Assembly (NCBI GenBank): GCA_050943475.1
Contig: JBMNPF010000007.1
Coordinates: 62,001 to 126,000, forward strand
DNA length: 64,000 nucleotides
Source: Metaruminococcus_A sp050943475
GTDB taxonomy: Bacteria > Bacillota > Clostridia > Oscillospirales > Ruminococcaceae
Direction: 5' to 3'
Shown here: piece after piece, positions 1 to 8,123 of the stretch
How positions within the stretch are numbered: position 1 is the first letter of the stretch
Layout of the letters: each line of letters starts with the position of its first letter
Notes under the pieces: generated by a model
The model's input: only the letters and a program-made list of their open reading frames with translations
The model's database searches: none
What the model was told of the DNA's origin: nothing
Made by a program: the position numbers and the translations under genes

Positions 1-2
1 AG

Positions 3-2021
3 GCTATGATGAAGGCGGTCCGCGGTGCGGAGCTTGGCCTTTCCACCATGAACCTGAAAAAGCTCGCGGATCTTTCGGATGAAGAAATCCACAACCGGCT
101 CTACAACTGCGATGACGAGCGTTCCTTTGTAATTTATGAGGCGCTTAAACGCGGCATTGCGCCGGAGGAAATCCACTCCATCACCAAAATTGACAACTGG
201 TTCCTTTACAAACTGCTTAACCTTATCAAAATGGAGCGCAGTCTTGCAGACGGTGAACTAACCGACGAAAAATACCTGGCTGCCAAAAAATATGGTTTCC
301 TCGACGAAACCATCGAGCAGCTCTCCGGGCAGACCATCAAGAATCCGCGCTTTGCCGCTTACAAGATGGTTGATACCTGCGCCGCCGAATTTGCGGCAGA
401 AACCCCGTATTTTTATTCCACCTACGATGATGAGAACGAGGCGGAGCTGTTTATCAATGAACATAACACCGGCAAGAAAAAGGTGGTGGTATTCGGTTCC
501 GGCCCAATCCGCATTGGGCAGGGCATTGAGTTTGACTACTGCTCGGTTCACTGTGTCTGGGCGCTCAAGGAAGAAGGGTATGAAGCGGTTATCTGCAACA
601 ACAACCCGGAGACCGTTTCCACCGACTTTGACACCGGCGACCGCCTTTATTTTGACCCGCTGACCAAGGAGGACGTCCGCAGTATTCTCGAGACCGAGAA
701 GCCATACGGCGTTGTCGTCCAGTTTGGCGGCCAAACTGCCATTAAGCTCGCGAAGTATCTCGACGAGCTGGGGGCGAATATCCTTGGTACCTCGGCGGAC
801 AGCGTCGACGCTGCTGAGGACCGCGAGCGTTTTGACGAACTGCTGGAGCAGTGCGGCATCCCGCGCCCGCAGGGCCACACCGTCTTTACCACCGAAGAGG
901 CCATCAAGGCGGCAAATGAGCTGGGTTACCCGGTTCTGATGCGTCCGTCCTATGTCCTCGGCGGTCAGAACATGATCATCGCCCATTCAGACAAGGACAT
1001 TGTCGAGTACATGGAAATCATCCTCGGCAACAACATTGAAAACCCGGTGCTTATCGACAAATACCTCATGGGCGTCGAGGTCGAGGTCGACGCTATTTGC
1101 GACGGCAAGGACTACCTCATCCCCGGTATCATGGAACATGTAGAGCGCGCAGGCGTTCATTCCGGCGACTCAATTTCCATCTATCCGGCACAGAACCTCT
1201 CCAAGCGCATCCGCGAGACCATTGTGGACTACACCGGCAGGCTTGCAAAGGCGCTGAACGTCATTGGGCTTGTCAATGTGCAGTACGTGGTTTACAACGA
1301 CACGGTCTATGTCATTGAGGTCAATCCCCGTTCCTCCAGGACGGTGCCTTACATCAGCAAGGTCACCGGCGTGCCGATGGTGGATATGGCGACCAAAATC
1401 ATGCTCGGCGCCACCCTTGAAGAGCTGGGCTGGGGCACCGGCCTGTACCCGGAGGGCGATTATGTTGCCGTCAAGGTGCCAGTCTTCAGCTTTGAAAAGC
1501 TGCACGACGTTGATACCCATCTGGGGCCGGAGATGAAATCCACCGGCGAGGTTTTGGGCATTGACCACACCTTTGAGGAGGCCCTGCTCAAGGGGCTGAC
1601 CGCGGCCGGATACAAAATGAAACGCTCCGGCGGCGTACTGATGACCGTCCGCGATTCCGACAAGCAGGAGCTCATCAAGATTGCGGATAAATTCAACACC
1701 CTTGGGTTTGACCTTTACGCAACCCCGGGTACGGCGAACACCCTCAACAAGAACATGATTCCGACCAATGTGGTACCCAAACACAAGGACGGCAAAAACA
1801 ATGTCATCACCCTGCTGGACAGCGGGAAGATTGATTACATCATCTCCACTTCGGAAAAAGGCCGCGAACCCGCCAAAGACAGCGTGAAAATCCGCCGCAA
1901 GGCGGTGGAGCGCTCCATTGCAAGCCTGACCTCACTGGATACCGCAAATGCGGTTGCAGACAGCCTGCTGCTCGGCAAAACGGTGGGCGATGTTGAGCTT
2001 GTGGACATCACCAAAATATAA
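3..2021 (+). CDS. carB: Carbamoyl-phosphate synthase large subunit, C-terminal part (5' end outside window)
   Basis: The large subunit makes carbamoyl phosphate from glutamine-derived ammonia, bicarbonate and two ATP, feeding pyrimidine and arginine synthesis. The open frame enters from the left edge, so about 672 of the usual ~1,070 residues are present and the first ATP-grasp half is mostly missing. What is visible is the oligomerisation region, a second-half start marked by GSGPIRIGQGIEFDY (around residue 163), the second ATP-grasp domain (GHTVFTTEEA, RPSYVLGGQNM, EVNPRSSRTVPY) and a C-terminal MGS-like allosteric domain. The next gene, pyrK, follows after 13 nt, so this is a pyrimidine operon. 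Any PyrR-type attenuator would lie upstream, outside the window. Confidence 0.97.
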   Translation, partial: AMMKAVRGAELGLSTMNLKKLADLSDEEIHNRLYNCDDERSFVIYEALKRGIAPEEIHSITKIDNWFLYKLLNLIKMERSLADGELTDEKYLAAKKYGFLDETIEQLSGQTIKNPRFAAYKMVDTCAAEFAAETPYFYSTYDDENEAELFINEHNTGKKKVVVFGSGPIRIGQGIEFDYCSVHCVWALKEEGYEAVICNNNPETVSTDFDTGDRLYFDPLTKEDVRSILETEKPYGVVVQFGGQTAIKLAKYLDELGANILGTSADSVDAAEDRERFDELLEQCGIPRPQGHTVFTTEEAIKAANELGYPVLMRPSYVLGGQNMIIAHSDKDIVEYMEIILGNNIENPVLIDKYLMGVEVEVDAICDGKDYLIPGIMEHVERAGVHSGDSISIYPAQNLSKRIRETIVDYTGRLAKALNVIGLVNVQYVVYNDTVYVIEVNPRSSRTVPYISKVTGVPMVDMATKIMLGATLEELGWGTGLYPEGDYVAVKVPVFSFEKLHDVDTHLGPEMKSTGEVLGIDHTFEEALLKGLTAAGYKMKRSGGVLMTVRDSDKQELIKIADKFNTLGFDLYATPGTANTLNKNMIPTNVVPKHKDGKNNVITLLDSGKIDYIISTSEKGREPAKDSVKIRRKAVERSIASLTSLDTANAVADSLLLGKTVGDVELVDITKI

Positions 2022-2034
2022 CGGAGGAAACACA

Positions 2035-2802
2035 ATGGCTTTGCATGTAGGAGGTTACCTGCTTACCAAAAAGCAGGAGCTTGCCAAAGGCTTCTATTCG
2101 TTTACCATTTACTGCCCGGAAATTGCCGAAGAGGCGGTTCCGGGGCAGTTTGTCAATCTCAAGGTACCGGAATGCTCGCTCCGCCGTCCCATCTCGATCT
2201 GCGAGGTGGACAAAGCGGCTGGGACCCTGCGGCTGGTTTTTGAAATCCGCGGGGATGGTACCGAGCGGCTTGCCGCTTTTCAGCAAGGAGAATCCGTTGA
2301 CATGCTCGCCCCCCTCGGGAATGGCTTTACCATCCGCCCGGGGAAAAAGGCGGTTGTCATTGGCGGGGGGATTGGCGTACCGCCGATGCTGGAGCTCGCA
2401 AAGCAGTACGGCGGGGAGGCTGTGGCCATTCTTGGCTTCCGGGATGAATCCGCCTGCATCCTTGAGGAGGATTTTAGACGCCATTGCCGTGAAGTGCTGC
2501 TGTATACCGACAACGGCACCAAGGGGAACCAGGGCTTTGTCACCGACGGGCTCAAAACGCTGCTTGCGCGTGAGGTGCCGGATGTGATTTATGCCTGCGG
2601 CCCGGAAGTGATGCTGAAAAACATCATTGCCCTTGCGGATGCACAGGGGATTGCCTGTGAGGTCTCGCTGGAACAGCGGATGGCCTGCGGCGTGGGCGCC
2701 TGCTATGTCTGTGCCTGCCGCCTTGTAATGGACGGCAAAGAATATTACGGGCATGTCTGCAAGGACGGCCCGGTGTTTGATTCCAAACAGGTCGTTTTGT
2801 AA
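2035..2802 (+). CDS. pyrK: Dihydroorotate dehydrogenase B, electron-transfer subunit
   Basis: PyrK passes electrons from the PyrD flavin to NAD+ in class 1B dihydroorotate dehydrogenase. The 255-residue product has the ferredoxin-reductase fold: an FAD-binding barrel with RRPISICEVD, a nucleotide-binding segment with the Gly-rich GGGIGVPPMLELA, and a C-terminal [2Fe-2S] motif with Cys in ACGVGACYVCAC (around residue 217) plus a later Cys in HVCKDG. The start at ATG 2035 is chosen because CGGAGGAAA lies just before it. The frame is open further upstream, but that part overlaps carB and has no ribosome site. It sits between carB and pyrD, as in Bacillus and Clostridia. Confidence 0.96.
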   Translation: MALHVGGYLLTKKQELAKGFYSFTIYCPEIAEEAVPGQFVNLKVPECSLRRPISICEVDKAAGTLRLVFEIRGDGTERLAAFQQGESVDMLAPLGNGFTIRPGKKAVVIGGGIGVPPMLELAKQYGGEAVAILGFRDESACILEEDFRRHCREVLLYTDNGTKGNQGFVTDGLKTLLAREVPDVIYACGPEVMLKNIIALADAQGIACEVSLEQRMACGVGACYVCACRLVMDGKEYYGHVCKDGPVFDSKQVVL

Positions 2803-2815
2803 GGAGGGGGATACC

Positions 2816-3727
2816 ATGGCAGATTTATCGGTCAACATTGCAGGCGTATCCTTCCAAAACCCGGTGATCCCGGCTTCCGGCACCTTTGGGTATGGCAGGG
2901 AATACGCAAAATTTTATGACATCGGCCGGCTGGGGGGGATCTCGGTCAAGGGCACCACGCTGGAGCGGCGCGAGGGCAACCCGCCGCCGCGCGTGGCAGA
3001 GACGCCCTCGGGAATGCTCAACTCGGTCGGGCTGCAAAATCCCGGTGTAGAGCATTTTATCAAAGAGGAAATCCCATACATCAAGCAGGCGGGGACGCGC
3101 ATCGTTGCGAATATCGCCGGTTCCACCCCGGAGGATTACGCTGAGATGGCGCGTCGCCTGGACGGCACCGATGTGGATATGATTGAACTCAACATCTCCT
3201 GCCCCAACGTCAAATGCGGCGGAGCCGCGTTCGGCACCGATCCAAAGGTCGCAGGAAGCATTACCCGGCTGGTGAAGGATACGACCAGCAAACCGGTGAT
3301 GGTCAAGCTCACCCCAAATGTCACCGATATCGCTCTCATGGCAAAAGCGGTTGAAGCGGAGGGGGCGGATGCGGTTTCGCTTATCAACACCCTGCTCGGT
3401 ATGCGGATTGACATTAAGACCGGGCGGCCTATCCTCAAAAACAATGTAGGCGGTCTCTCCGGCCCGGCGGTCTTTCCGGTTGCGGTGCGGATGGTCTGGC
3501 AGGTTGCAAACGCAGTGCGCATACCGGTTGTGGGAATGGGCGGCATTGCCACTTGGAAGGATGCTGTTGAAATGATGATGGCGGGGGCTTCGGCCATCCA
3601 GGTTGGCGCAGCATTGTTTACCAATCCCTATGCGCCGGTTGAGATCATCGACGGATTAAACCGCTACCTGGATGAAAACGGCATTGCCAGCGTCAGCGAA
3701 ATTGTTGGGACGGTGCAGCCGTGGTGA
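2816..3727 (+). CDS. pyrD: Dihydroorotate dehydrogenase B, catalytic subunit
   Basis: Class 1B PyrD oxidises dihydroorotate to orotate with FMN and works with PyrK. The protein has 303 residues, the normal family length. Visible motifs include an N-terminal PVIPASGTFG, the catalytic-loop region NISCPNVKCGG with the Cys base typical of class 1B, and the FMN-phosphate region GMGGIATWKDAVEMMMAGA near the C-terminus. ATG 2816 follows a strong AAGGAGGGGG. The gene starts 13 nt after pyrK and its stop overlaps the next gene by a few bases, so the operon continues into a phosphatase. Confidence 0.96.
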   Translation: MADLSVNIAGVSFQNPVIPASGTFGYGREYAKFYDIGRLGGISVKGTTLERREGNPPPRVAETPSGMLNSVGLQNPGVEHFIKEEIPYIKQAGTRIVANIAGSTPEDYAEMARRLDGTDVDMIELNISCPNVKCGGAAFGTDPKVAGSITRLVKDTTSKPVMVKLTPNVTDIALMAKAVEAEGADAVSLINTLLGMRIDIKTGRPILKNNVGGLSGPAVFPVAVRMVWQVANAVRIPVVGMGGIATWKDAVEMMMAGASAIQVGAALFTNPYAPVEIIDGLNRYLDENGIASVSEIVGTVQPW

Positions 3728-4401
3728 CGACGGTTTATCTCATCCGCCACGCGCAGGCGGAGGGAAACGAAAAACGGTTGTTTCAGGGGCATTATGACGG
3801 CGCGGTCAGTGAAATGGGCTGGCGGCAGCTCGATCAGCTCGCTGAATATTGCCGGGATTTGCCGCTGGAGGCGGTTTATTCCAGCCCGCTGACCCGTGCG
3901 GTTGAAACGGCAAAGGCGGTCAACCGTTATCATGGTTTGCCGCTCCAGCTGCGGGATGGATTGATTGAAATCAACGGCGGCGATTGGGAGGGAAAGCCCT
4001 GGGATTGCTTTCCGGTGGATTATCCGGAGCAGAACCGGCATTGGGAGCAGTCTCCCTGGCTGTTTGAGGCGCCGAACGGCGAGACCATGAGGCAGGTGTA
4101 TGACCGCATTGTCGGCGCGGTGTTGGAAATCGTCAGGGAAAACCTTGGAAAAACGGCTGCAATCGTCTCGCATGGCTGTGCAATTCGGAATTTTCTCACC
4201 TTTGCGAAGGGGCTTCCGGTAGAGGGTATCTCTCAGGTGGGCTGGTGCGACAATACGGCGGTTTCTAAAATTACCTTTGATGAACAGCTGCATCCGACCC
4301 TTGTGTTTGCAAACCGCACGGAACACCTTGCCGAGGAGACCAAAACCTTTGCCCGCCAGCGCTGGTGGGAGCAGTTTGAACCCAAAACAGGGGATGCATA
4401 A
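3721..4401 (+). CDS. Histidine phosphatase family protein
   Basis: This 226-residue protein belongs to the phosphoglycerate-mutase-like histidine phosphatases. The N-terminal LIRHAQAEGN carries the phospho-accepting His in RHxxxxN, SSPLTRAVETA holds the second Arg, IEINGGDWEG the acid, and VSHGCAIRN the second catalytic His. The start is a GTG at 3721 or 3724 overlapping the end of pyrD, which implies translational coupling. The substrate cannot be told from sequence; family members act on alpha-ribazole phosphate, sugar phosphates or phosphoglycerate. The position after pyrD suggests co-transcription but not a pyrimidine role. Confidence 0.88.
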   Translation: MVTTVYLIRHAQAEGNEKRLFQGHYDGAVSEMGWRQLDQLAEYCRDLPLEAVYSSPLTRAVETAKAVNRYHGLPLQLRDGLIEINGGDWEGKPWDCFPVDYPEQNRHWEQSPWLFEAPNGETMRQVYDRIVGAVLEIVRENLGKTAAIVSHGCAIRNFLTFAKGLPVEGISQVGWCDNTAVSKITFDEQLHPTLVFANRTEHLAEETKTFARQRWWEQFEPKTGDA

Positions 4402-4469
4402 CGCCGGATTCGGCGGTACAACCCGGCCGCGGCGCTACGCATAAAGTCTGCGGCGGAATGGAGAATAGA

Positions 4470-4904
4470 ATGAAGATAATGGCAGTTGATTTGGGCGACG
4501 CCCGCACTGGGCTTGCCTGCTGTGACCGGACCGAGTTCCTTGCGTCCCCTATCGGGACCATCCATGAGACCGATTTTGATGAAATCCTGCGGCAGGTCGC
4601 CATCGCTTCGGTGGAGTACGACGTCAAGGAGATTGTGGTGGGGCATCCGGTCAACATGAACGGGACGGTTGGAGACCGTGCCAAAAAGTGTGAAGAATTT
4701 GCTGAACGGCTTGCTGGTATGGTGCAGATTCCGGTGCGCTTGTGGGATGAGCGTTCCACCACCGTCTCTGCGACCAATATCCTAAACGAGACCAATACCC
4801 GCGGCAAAAAACGCAAAGAGATTATTGACACCGTTGCGGCAACCATTATTTTGGAAAGCTATATGCAGTACCGCCGCAACCACAAAGAGGAAGAGCCGGT
4901 ATAA
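4470..4904 (+). CDS. ruvX: Putative pre-16S rRNA nuclease / Holliday junction resolvase-like protein YqgF
   Basis: YqgF/RuvX is an RNase H-fold nuclease implicated in 16S rRNA 5'-end processing. The 144-residue product shows the three acidic sites: an N-terminal Asp in MAVDLGDARTGLA, a Glu in LWDERSTTVSA, and an Asp in IIDTVAATIILE. It also has VGHPVNMNG. ATG 4470 is preferred to ATG 4458 because GGAG lies six bases before 4470. A hairpin and a second strong terminator follow directly, so this closes the pyrimidine-containing operon. Confidence 0.93.
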   Translation: MKIMAVDLGDARTGLACCDRTEFLASPIGTIHETDFDEILRQVAIASVEYDVKEIVVGHPVNMNGTVGDRAKKCEEFAERLAGMVQIPVRLWDERSTTVSATNILNETNTRGKKRKEIIDTVAATIILESYMQYRRNHKEEEPV

Positions 4905-4907
4905 ACA

Positions 4908-4939
4908 AACCCCCCCGATTTACTGGATCGGGGGGGGTT
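4908..4939 (+). terminator. G/C-run hairpin after ruvX
   Basis: A 12-base arm rich in C (4908-4919) and a matching G-rich arm (4927-4939) enclose a 7-base loop just past the ruvX stop. It lacks a long T tract of its own but is followed at once by the stronger terminator at 4946. Confidence 0.6.
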
Positions 4940-4945
4940 AAAAGC

Positions 4946-4976
4946 AAAAAGCCGCGGATACTCCGCGGCTTTTTTG
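4946..4976. terminator. Bidirectional rho-independent terminator between ruvX and the alcohol dehydrogenase
   Basis: AAAAAGCCGCGG and CCGCGGCTTTTTT form a perfect stem around a 5-base loop, with A and T runs on both sides. It can end both the rightward pyr/ruvX transcript and the leftward alcohol dehydrogenase transcript, which converge here. Confidence 0.9.
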
Positions 4977-5016
4977 ATTGACATATGCGGTGAAACAGCG
5001 TATACGGCCGGAGGAC

Positions 5017-6201
5017 TTACCGCGCCATTTCGTAAATTTTAATGATATCCTCTTTCTTGAGTTCCATAAAGTGGCCGACAATTTTTTTGCCGCTGCGGGT
5101 GCACTTCTCCGCCATTTCGTCGATCTCTGCATCGGTGATTTCTTTGCCGTTTAACAGCTCTTTAATGGAAATCGGCATCTCGATTTCCCGGTAGAACTTC
5201 TCCATAGCCTCAATGCCTTCCAGGGCGGTGCGCTCCGGATTATCGAAGTGGTTGTAAACGCCGAGGACGTTGACGGCAAACTGAGCAAAACGTTTGACGT
5301 TGTGTTTGTAAACGTAACGCGCCCAGCTCCCCCAAACCGCTGCAAGGCCGGCGCCGTGGGTAACGTCGAACAGGCCGCCGAGCTCATGCTCAATCTGGTG
5401 GCTCGCATAATCGCCGACTGCGCCGCAGCCGGTCAGGTCGTTGTGCGCAAGACTGCTCGCCCACATAACCTGCGCGCGCGCCTCATAGTTCTCCGGATCC
5501 TTCATCAGAATTTTAGCATTGCGGATGACGTTGCGCATCAGAGCTTCTGCAATAACGTCGGTAAGCTCCATTGTCTCCACATTGGTGAAATAACGCTCCA
5601 TGGTGTGCATCAGAATATCGGTGCAGCCGCTCATGGTCTGGTACTGGGGCAGGGTGTAGGTCAGCTCCGGGTTCATCACGGCGAATTTGCAGCGGCCGTA
5701 ATCGGTATTGCAAGACATTTTGAGCCAGCCTTCTTCGTTGGTGATAACCGAGGAATTGCTCATCTCGCTGCCCGCCGCCGCAATGGTCAGCACAGCGCCC
5801 ACCGGGTAGCAGCCGGTCGGGTAGGCTTTGCCCTCGTAGAGATCCCAAACGTCGCAGTCGTTTGCAAGACCGTAGCCAATCGCTTTGCAGGAGTCAATGA
5901 CGCTGCCGCCGCCGACCGCCAGCAAAAAGTCAACTCCTTCTTTTTTGCAGAGTTCAATGCCTTCGCGAACCTTGGAAAGGCGCGGGTTCGGCACAACGCC
6001 GCCCAGCGTTACATACTGAATGCCCGCTTTGTCCAGCGAAGCGCAGACGCGGTCCAGCAGCCCGGATTTTTTGGCGCTGTTCCCGCCGAAGTGGACAAGA
6101 ACCTTTTTGCAGTGCTGCGCCTTGACCAGTTCGCCAACCTGCGCTTCTGCATCTTTCCCGAAAACGACCTGTGTGGGTGCGTAGAAATTAAAGTTTTCCA
6201 T
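5017..6201 (-). CDS. Iron-containing alcohol dehydrogenase (butanol dehydrogenase type)
   Basis: The 394-residue protein is a group III NAD(P)H-dependent alcohol dehydrogenase of the BdhA/YugJ kind, which reduces aldehydes such as butyraldehyde during fermentation. It shows the nucleotide-binding GGGSVIDSCKAIGYG (around residues 95-110) and metal-ligand regions GCTDILMHTMERYF and FDVTHGAGLAAVWG with conserved His. The start at 6201 is set by AAAAAGGAGACT upstream; the frame extends further but without a ribosome site. It is a single-gene unit with its own promoter, divergent from hrcA. The exact substrate is not visible. Confidence 0.93.
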   Translation of the reverse strand: MENFNFYAPTQVVFGKDAEAQVGELVKAQHCKKVLVHFGGNSAKKSGLLDRVCASLDKAGIQYVTLGGVVPNPRLSKVREGIELCKKEGVDFLLAVGGGSVIDSCKAIGYGLANDCDVWDLYEGKAYPTGCYPVGAVLTIAAAGSEMSNSSVITNEEGWLKMSCNTDYGRCKFAVMNPELTYTLPQYQTMSGCTDILMHTMERYFTNVETMELTDVIAEALMRNVIRNAKILMKDPENYEARAQVMWASSLAHNDLTGCGAVGDYASHQIEHELGGLFDVTHGAGLAAVWGSWARYVYKHNVKRFAQFAVNVLGVYNHFDNPERTALEGIEAMEKFYREIEMPISIKELLNGKEITDAEIDEMAEKCTRSGKKIVGHFMELKKEDIIKIYEMAR

Positions 6202-6285
6202 TGTACAGTCTCCTTTTTGTGGTGTTGTTGTATAATTGCCGTCTGGTACAGGTTCCAGCCCGGGCTCCCTTTGGGGATTACGTTC

Positions 6286-6314
6286 AGTATAGCGCGTTTC
6301 CCTTAGGATGTCCA
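6286..6314 (-). promoter_or_regulatory. SigA-type promoter of the alcohol dehydrogenase
   Basis: On the minus strand TGGACA (6309-6314) and TATACT (6286-6291) are 17 bases apart, about 85 bases before the chosen start. No operator could be identified. Confidence 0.7.
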
Positions 6315-6367
6315 TTTGTATTTTGACTGAATTTTTGAATAATCTTTTAACTTTTGAATGGCTCCAC

Positions 6368-6396
6368 TTGACACTGGCCAGAATAAGTGATAACCT
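6368..6396 (+). promoter_or_regulatory. Promoter of the hrcA-grpE-dnaK-dnaJ operon
   Basis: TTGACA at 6368-6373 and TAACCT at 6391-6396 with a 17-base spacer. The -35 is perfect and the -10 weak. The predicted start of transcription lies at the left edge of the CIRCE element. Confidence 0.75.
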
Positions 6397-6400
6397 AATA

Positions 6401-6427
6401 TTAGCACTCAGGAAAGCAGAGTGCTAA
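6401..6427 (+). promoter_or_regulatory. CIRCE operator (HrcA binding site)
   Basis: TTAGCACTC, nine spacer bases, then GAGTGCTAA: a perfect match to the CIRCE consensus. HrcA bound here blocks the promoter until heat or misfolded protein ties up GroEL. It overlaps the expected transcription start, about 55 bases before the hrcA start codon. Confidence 0.97.
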
Positions 6428-6481
6428 ATTTAAAATGTGACACCTGTGGTTTGCAAGATTCCAGAAACAGGGGTGAGTCAA

Positions 6482-7546
6482 GTGAAACTGGATGACCGAA
6501 AGCTCAGGGTTCTGGCGGCTGTTGTAGACGAGTATATTAAAACCGGCGAGCCGGTTGGTTCCAAGTCTCTCGTCGACCTAGAGGGGCTTTCTGTTTCATC
6601 GGCCACCATACGAAACGACATGGCGGCGCTTGAAGCAATGGGGCTGCTTGAACAGCCGCATACTTCCGCCGGAAGGGTGCCAACCTACCAAGGCTATCGC
6701 TACTATATTGAACGTCTGATGAAGCCTGCGCCGCTTTCTTTAAAAGAGCGGAATATGATTGACGACATGCTCGGCCGCGATCAGACGGCGACGGCAGAAT
6801 CGGTAGTGGAAACGGCAACCGAAGCGCTGGCGCAGCTTACCGGCTGTGCGACCTTCAACACCAAGAATATGCCGCAGATTTCGGTGATTACCCGGGTGGA
6901 GGTTATCCCGGCGGGCAGGCGGCTTTATGCACTGCTCATCCTCACCTCCTCCGGCGCTATTAAAAACCGCATTTGCCGGATGGAATTTGACCTTTCCAAT
7001 GAGCAGCTGGCGTTTTTTGACAAATTCTTGAACGAGAACCTGCATGGGTTGAAGGTTGACCAGCTCAATCCTTCTATGATGCAGAATCTTGCGGCGGCAA
7101 TGGGCAGCTACATGATGACCCTGACGCCGCTTCTCTACGCCGTATACGAGCTTTCCAGTGAATTTACGGCGTCCAACGTCAATCTGCGCGGGGAAACCCA
7201 ACTGCTTGCGAGCAGTGAGTTTGACCCGAACGAGGTGCTGCGCTTCCTTTCCCACAAGGATGATTTGTCGGCGCTGCTTTCCTCGGTGTTTGACGGCATT
7301 CACGTGGTGTTCGGCAAAGAGACCAACACCCTTGCCATTACCAATTCCAGCGTCATCCTGTCAAAGTATAACCTTGGCAGCATCAATGCTGGTGCGCTTG
7401 GCGTCATCGGCCCGGTGCGGCTGGATTATGCCAAGATGATTCCATATATCCAGTACTTTTCAGACAGCGTGACCCGTATGCTTTCCGGCAGCGAGGAGCT
7501 TCTGGAGGAAGGAGAACAGCATGAGCGAAAAGAAGAAAAAGGATAA
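6482..7546 (+). CDS. hrcA: Heat-inducible transcription repressor HrcA
   Basis: HrcA represses class I heat-shock genes through CIRCE. From GTG 6482 the product has 354 residues, normal for the family. It begins KLDDRKLRVLAAVVDEYI and carries an N-terminal winged helix (VSSATIRNDMAALE, LLEQPHTSAGRVPT). GTG 6482 is preferred over GTG 6437 because AGGGGTGA lies a few bases upstream and because family members start at this point. The end overlaps grpE by 26 bases. The operon order hrcA-grpE-dnaK-dnaJ and the CIRCE site make the loop self-regulated. Confidence 0.96.
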   Translation: MKLDDRKLRVLAAVVDEYIKTGEPVGSKSLVDLEGLSVSSATIRNDMAALEAMGLLEQPHTSAGRVPTYQGYRYYIERLMKPAPLSLKERNMIDDMLGRDQTATAESVVETATEALAQLTGCATFNTKNMPQISVITRVEVIPAGRRLYALLILTSSGAIKNRICRMEFDLSNEQLAFFDKFLNENLHGLKVDQLNPSMMQNLAAAMGSYMMTLTPLLYAVYELSSEFTASNVNLRGETQLLASSEFDPNEVLRFLSHKDDLSALLSSVFDGIHVVFGKETNTLAITNSSVILSKYNLGSINAGALGVIGPVRLDYAKMIPYIQYFSDSVTRMLSGSEELLEEGEQHERKEEKG

Positions 7547-8078
7547 GACTGCGGAAGAAGCTGTGAAAACAGCGGAACAGCAGGCTACACCGGAAACAGC
7601 CGAAACACCGGAGAACACCTCTGCCGGACTGGAGCAGGAGGTTGAACGCCTGACGGCGGAAAACACAGAGCTTCAGGATAAGCTGCTGCGGCAAATGGCG
7701 GAGTTTGACAACTTCCGCAAGCGAACCGTAAAAGAAAAAGGCGAGCTTTATGACGATGCCACGGCAAAATGCGTGGCGGAAATTGTTGCTGTTGTGGATA
7801 ACTTCGAGCGTGCGCTTGCAAGTCCCTGTGACGGCGGCGAGGAGTTCAAAAAAGGCGTTCAGATGATTTTTGACCAGTTGATGCAAACGCTGGGCAAAAT
7901 GGGCGTCACCGAAATAGAGGCAGTGGGCAAACCCTTTGATCCGGAGCTGCACAATGCGGTCAGCCGGGTGGAGGATGAAACGGTTGGCGAAAACACCGTC
8001 TGCCAGGTATACCAGAAGGGCTTTAAACTTAAGGATAAGGTCATTCGGCATGCAATGGTAGTCGTTGCAAATTCATAA
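7521..8078 (+). CDS. grpE: Nucleotide exchange factor GrpE
   Basis: GrpE releases ADP from DnaK. The 185-residue protein has a Lys- and Glu-rich disordered N-terminus (about residues 1-40), a long coiled-coil helix (about 40-100, including RQMAEFDNFRKRTVKEK) and the beta-rich C-terminal head ending in VIRHAMVVVAN. Ribosome site GGAGAA precedes ATG 7521. It is translationally coupled to hrcA. Confidence 0.96.
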   Translation: MSEKKKKDKTAEEAVKTAEQQATPETAETPENTSAGLEQEVERLTAENTELQDKLLRQMAEFDNFRKRTVKEKGELYDDATAKCVAEIVAVVDNFERALASPCDGGEEFKKGVQMIFDQLMQTLGKMGVTEIEAVGKPFDPELHNAVSRVEDETVGENTVCQVYQKGFKLKDKVIRHAMVVVANS

Positions 8079-8099
8079 ATAAGGTTCTTTCAGACAAAG

Positions 8100-8109
8100 G
8101 TTCTAGAAC
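8100..8109. other. Perfect 10-base palindrome before the dnaK ribosome site
   Basis: GTTCTAGAAC sits right before the GGAGG of dnaK, and another GGTTCT lies a few bases upstream. It is too short to judge; it could form a small hairpin near the ribosome site or be chance. Confidence 0.3.
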
Positions 8110-8123
8110 GGAGGAAATTCATT